DNA from: Fictibacillus enclensis
GTDB lineage: Bacteria > Bacillota > Bacilli > Bacillales > Fictibacillaceae
NCBI RefSeq assembly: GCF_001457035.1
Contig: NZ_KQ758618.1
Span: 620,001-684,000 of the forward strand
Length of the DNA stretch: 64,000 nucleotides
Direction: 5' to 3'
The notes below the pieces were generated by a model that saw nothing but the letters and a program-made list of their open reading frames with translations, was not told the origin of the DNA and ran no database searches. Positions 63,618 to 64,000 of this stretch are shown piece by piece. The first letter of the stretch is position 1. Every line of letters starts with the position of its first letter. The position numbers and the translations under genes were made by a program.

Positions 63618-64000
63618 ATGAACATACTTATACCCATCAGTGTACTCATCATTGCCCTAGCTTTTGTCGTCCTAGTAATCTTCTTGGCACGTACGCTAAA
63701 ATCACTTACAGTAACGCTTGATAACGTGGCTAAGACTGTAGACGGCCTTGAAACTCAATTGAATGGTGTTACATCAGAGACGGCTCAATTGCTTCACAAA
63801 ACCAACAAATTGGCAGAAGATGTACAAACGAAAGCTGCTTCATTGAACACTGTGTTCTCAGCAGTGCAGGATCTTGGCAGTTCCATTCATAATGTCAACG
63901 AATCTGTACGCAAGGTCACAGAGAAAATCACAACAGGTGCTGAACGGCAGTCAGAAAATATTTCCCAGGCGGTTCAATGGGGAAATGTAGCCATCAACTT
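63618..64000 (+). CDS. ytxG: YtxG (DUF948) general stress protein, 3' end beyond the window
   Basis: 127 codons visible. One N-terminal membrane helix (PISVLIIALAFVVLVIFLA), then a long polar coiled helix (TLDNVAKTVDGLETQL, TNKLAEDVQTKAASLN), as in DUF948/YtxG proteins. AGGAGGTG precedes ATG 63618. In B. subtilis ytxG is followed by ytxH and ytxJ, which would lie to the right. A SigB-type promoter is just upstream. Confidence 0.88.
   Translation, partial: MNILIPISVLIIALAFVVLVIFLARTLKSLTVTLDNVAKTVDGLETQLNGVTSETAQLLHKTNKLAEDVQTKAASLNTVFSAVQDLGSSIHNVNESVRKVTEKITTGAERQSENISQAVQWGNVAIN

Noticed and set aside
1-64000. CRISPR array, tRNA or rRNA genes, intact transposase or prophage
   Set aside because: Read through on both strands; no regularly spaced repeats, no cloverleaf or rRNA sequence, and no transposase or integrase frame was found.

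Overview
The window is chromosomal DNA of a low-to-mid GC, endospore-forming Bacillaceae bacterium. I judge this from strong AGGAGG-type ribosome sites, frequent TTG/GTG starts, S-box, T-box and preQ1 leaders, cotJABC and cse60 spore genes, and gene content and order that largely follow the ytk-ytl-ytm-yto-ytp-ytq-ytx region of Bacillus subtilis. A genus such as Fictibacillus is plausible, but the sequence alone does not settle it. I see no rRNA, tRNA, CRISPR array, intact insertion sequence or prophage.

Layout. 0-10 kb is the most accessory part: small hypothetical proteins, an OPT-family transporter coupled to a PqqD-like protein, an SGNH hydrolase, a decayed dicarboxylate symporter gene, a 3-methyladenine DNA glycosylase, a run of 50-90 residue proteins (one FbpA-like, one holin-like) and a GbsR-type regulator beside a gene-free stretch. 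10-20 kb: ytkD, hmp, the ytlACD ABC transporter, ytmA, a broken TetR-like remnant, pckA, and metK behind an S-box riboswitch. 20-31 kb: PAP2 phosphatase, cotJABC, a VOC protein, ytoA, ytpAB (bacilysocin/terpenoid lipids), ytqAB, a wrecked yttB, an M50 protease, T-box-leuS, ytwF and cse60. 31-45 kb: ytfP, ytgP, DUF6884, ytzG, a PRC-barrel protein, ytzE, pepV, ytkP, ytlP-ytlR, amyX, ytmP, ytzH and trmB. 45-64 kb: ytnP, a secreted hypothetical, a PepSY-like protein, queDEC behind a preQ1 riboswitch, ytoP, a DUF84 protein, an MCP, a PTS EIIC-like membrane protein, ytpP, a QueF-like gene, ytpQ, sftA, a nicotinate phosphoribosyltransferase, murC, an M29 aminopeptidase, and the 5' end of ytxG at the window edge.

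How the genes fit together. Most are housekeeping: gluconeogenesis (pckA), SAM supply (metK), tRNA charging and modification (leuS, trmB, queDEC plus a distant queF-like gene), rRNA modification (ytzG), cell wall and division (murC, sftA, ytgP), peptide and glycan turnover (pepV, ytoP, M29, amyX), and spore coat or spore lipid functions. Readable control elements are three riboswitch/T-box leaders, a CcpN-like site at pckA, a SigB-type promoter at ytxG, Spo0A-box-like sites at two promoters, and about thirty intrinsic terminators.

I did not find a clearly new multi-gene system. The points most worth a second look are: two copies of a structured intergenic repeat; a QueF-like protein with a changed active-site triad placed away from queDEC; amyX apparently starting at CTG; three gene remnants in different stages of decay; a GbsR regulator facing a gene-free stretch that ends in a terminator; and several short genes with good ribosome sites that length cut-offs would miss.
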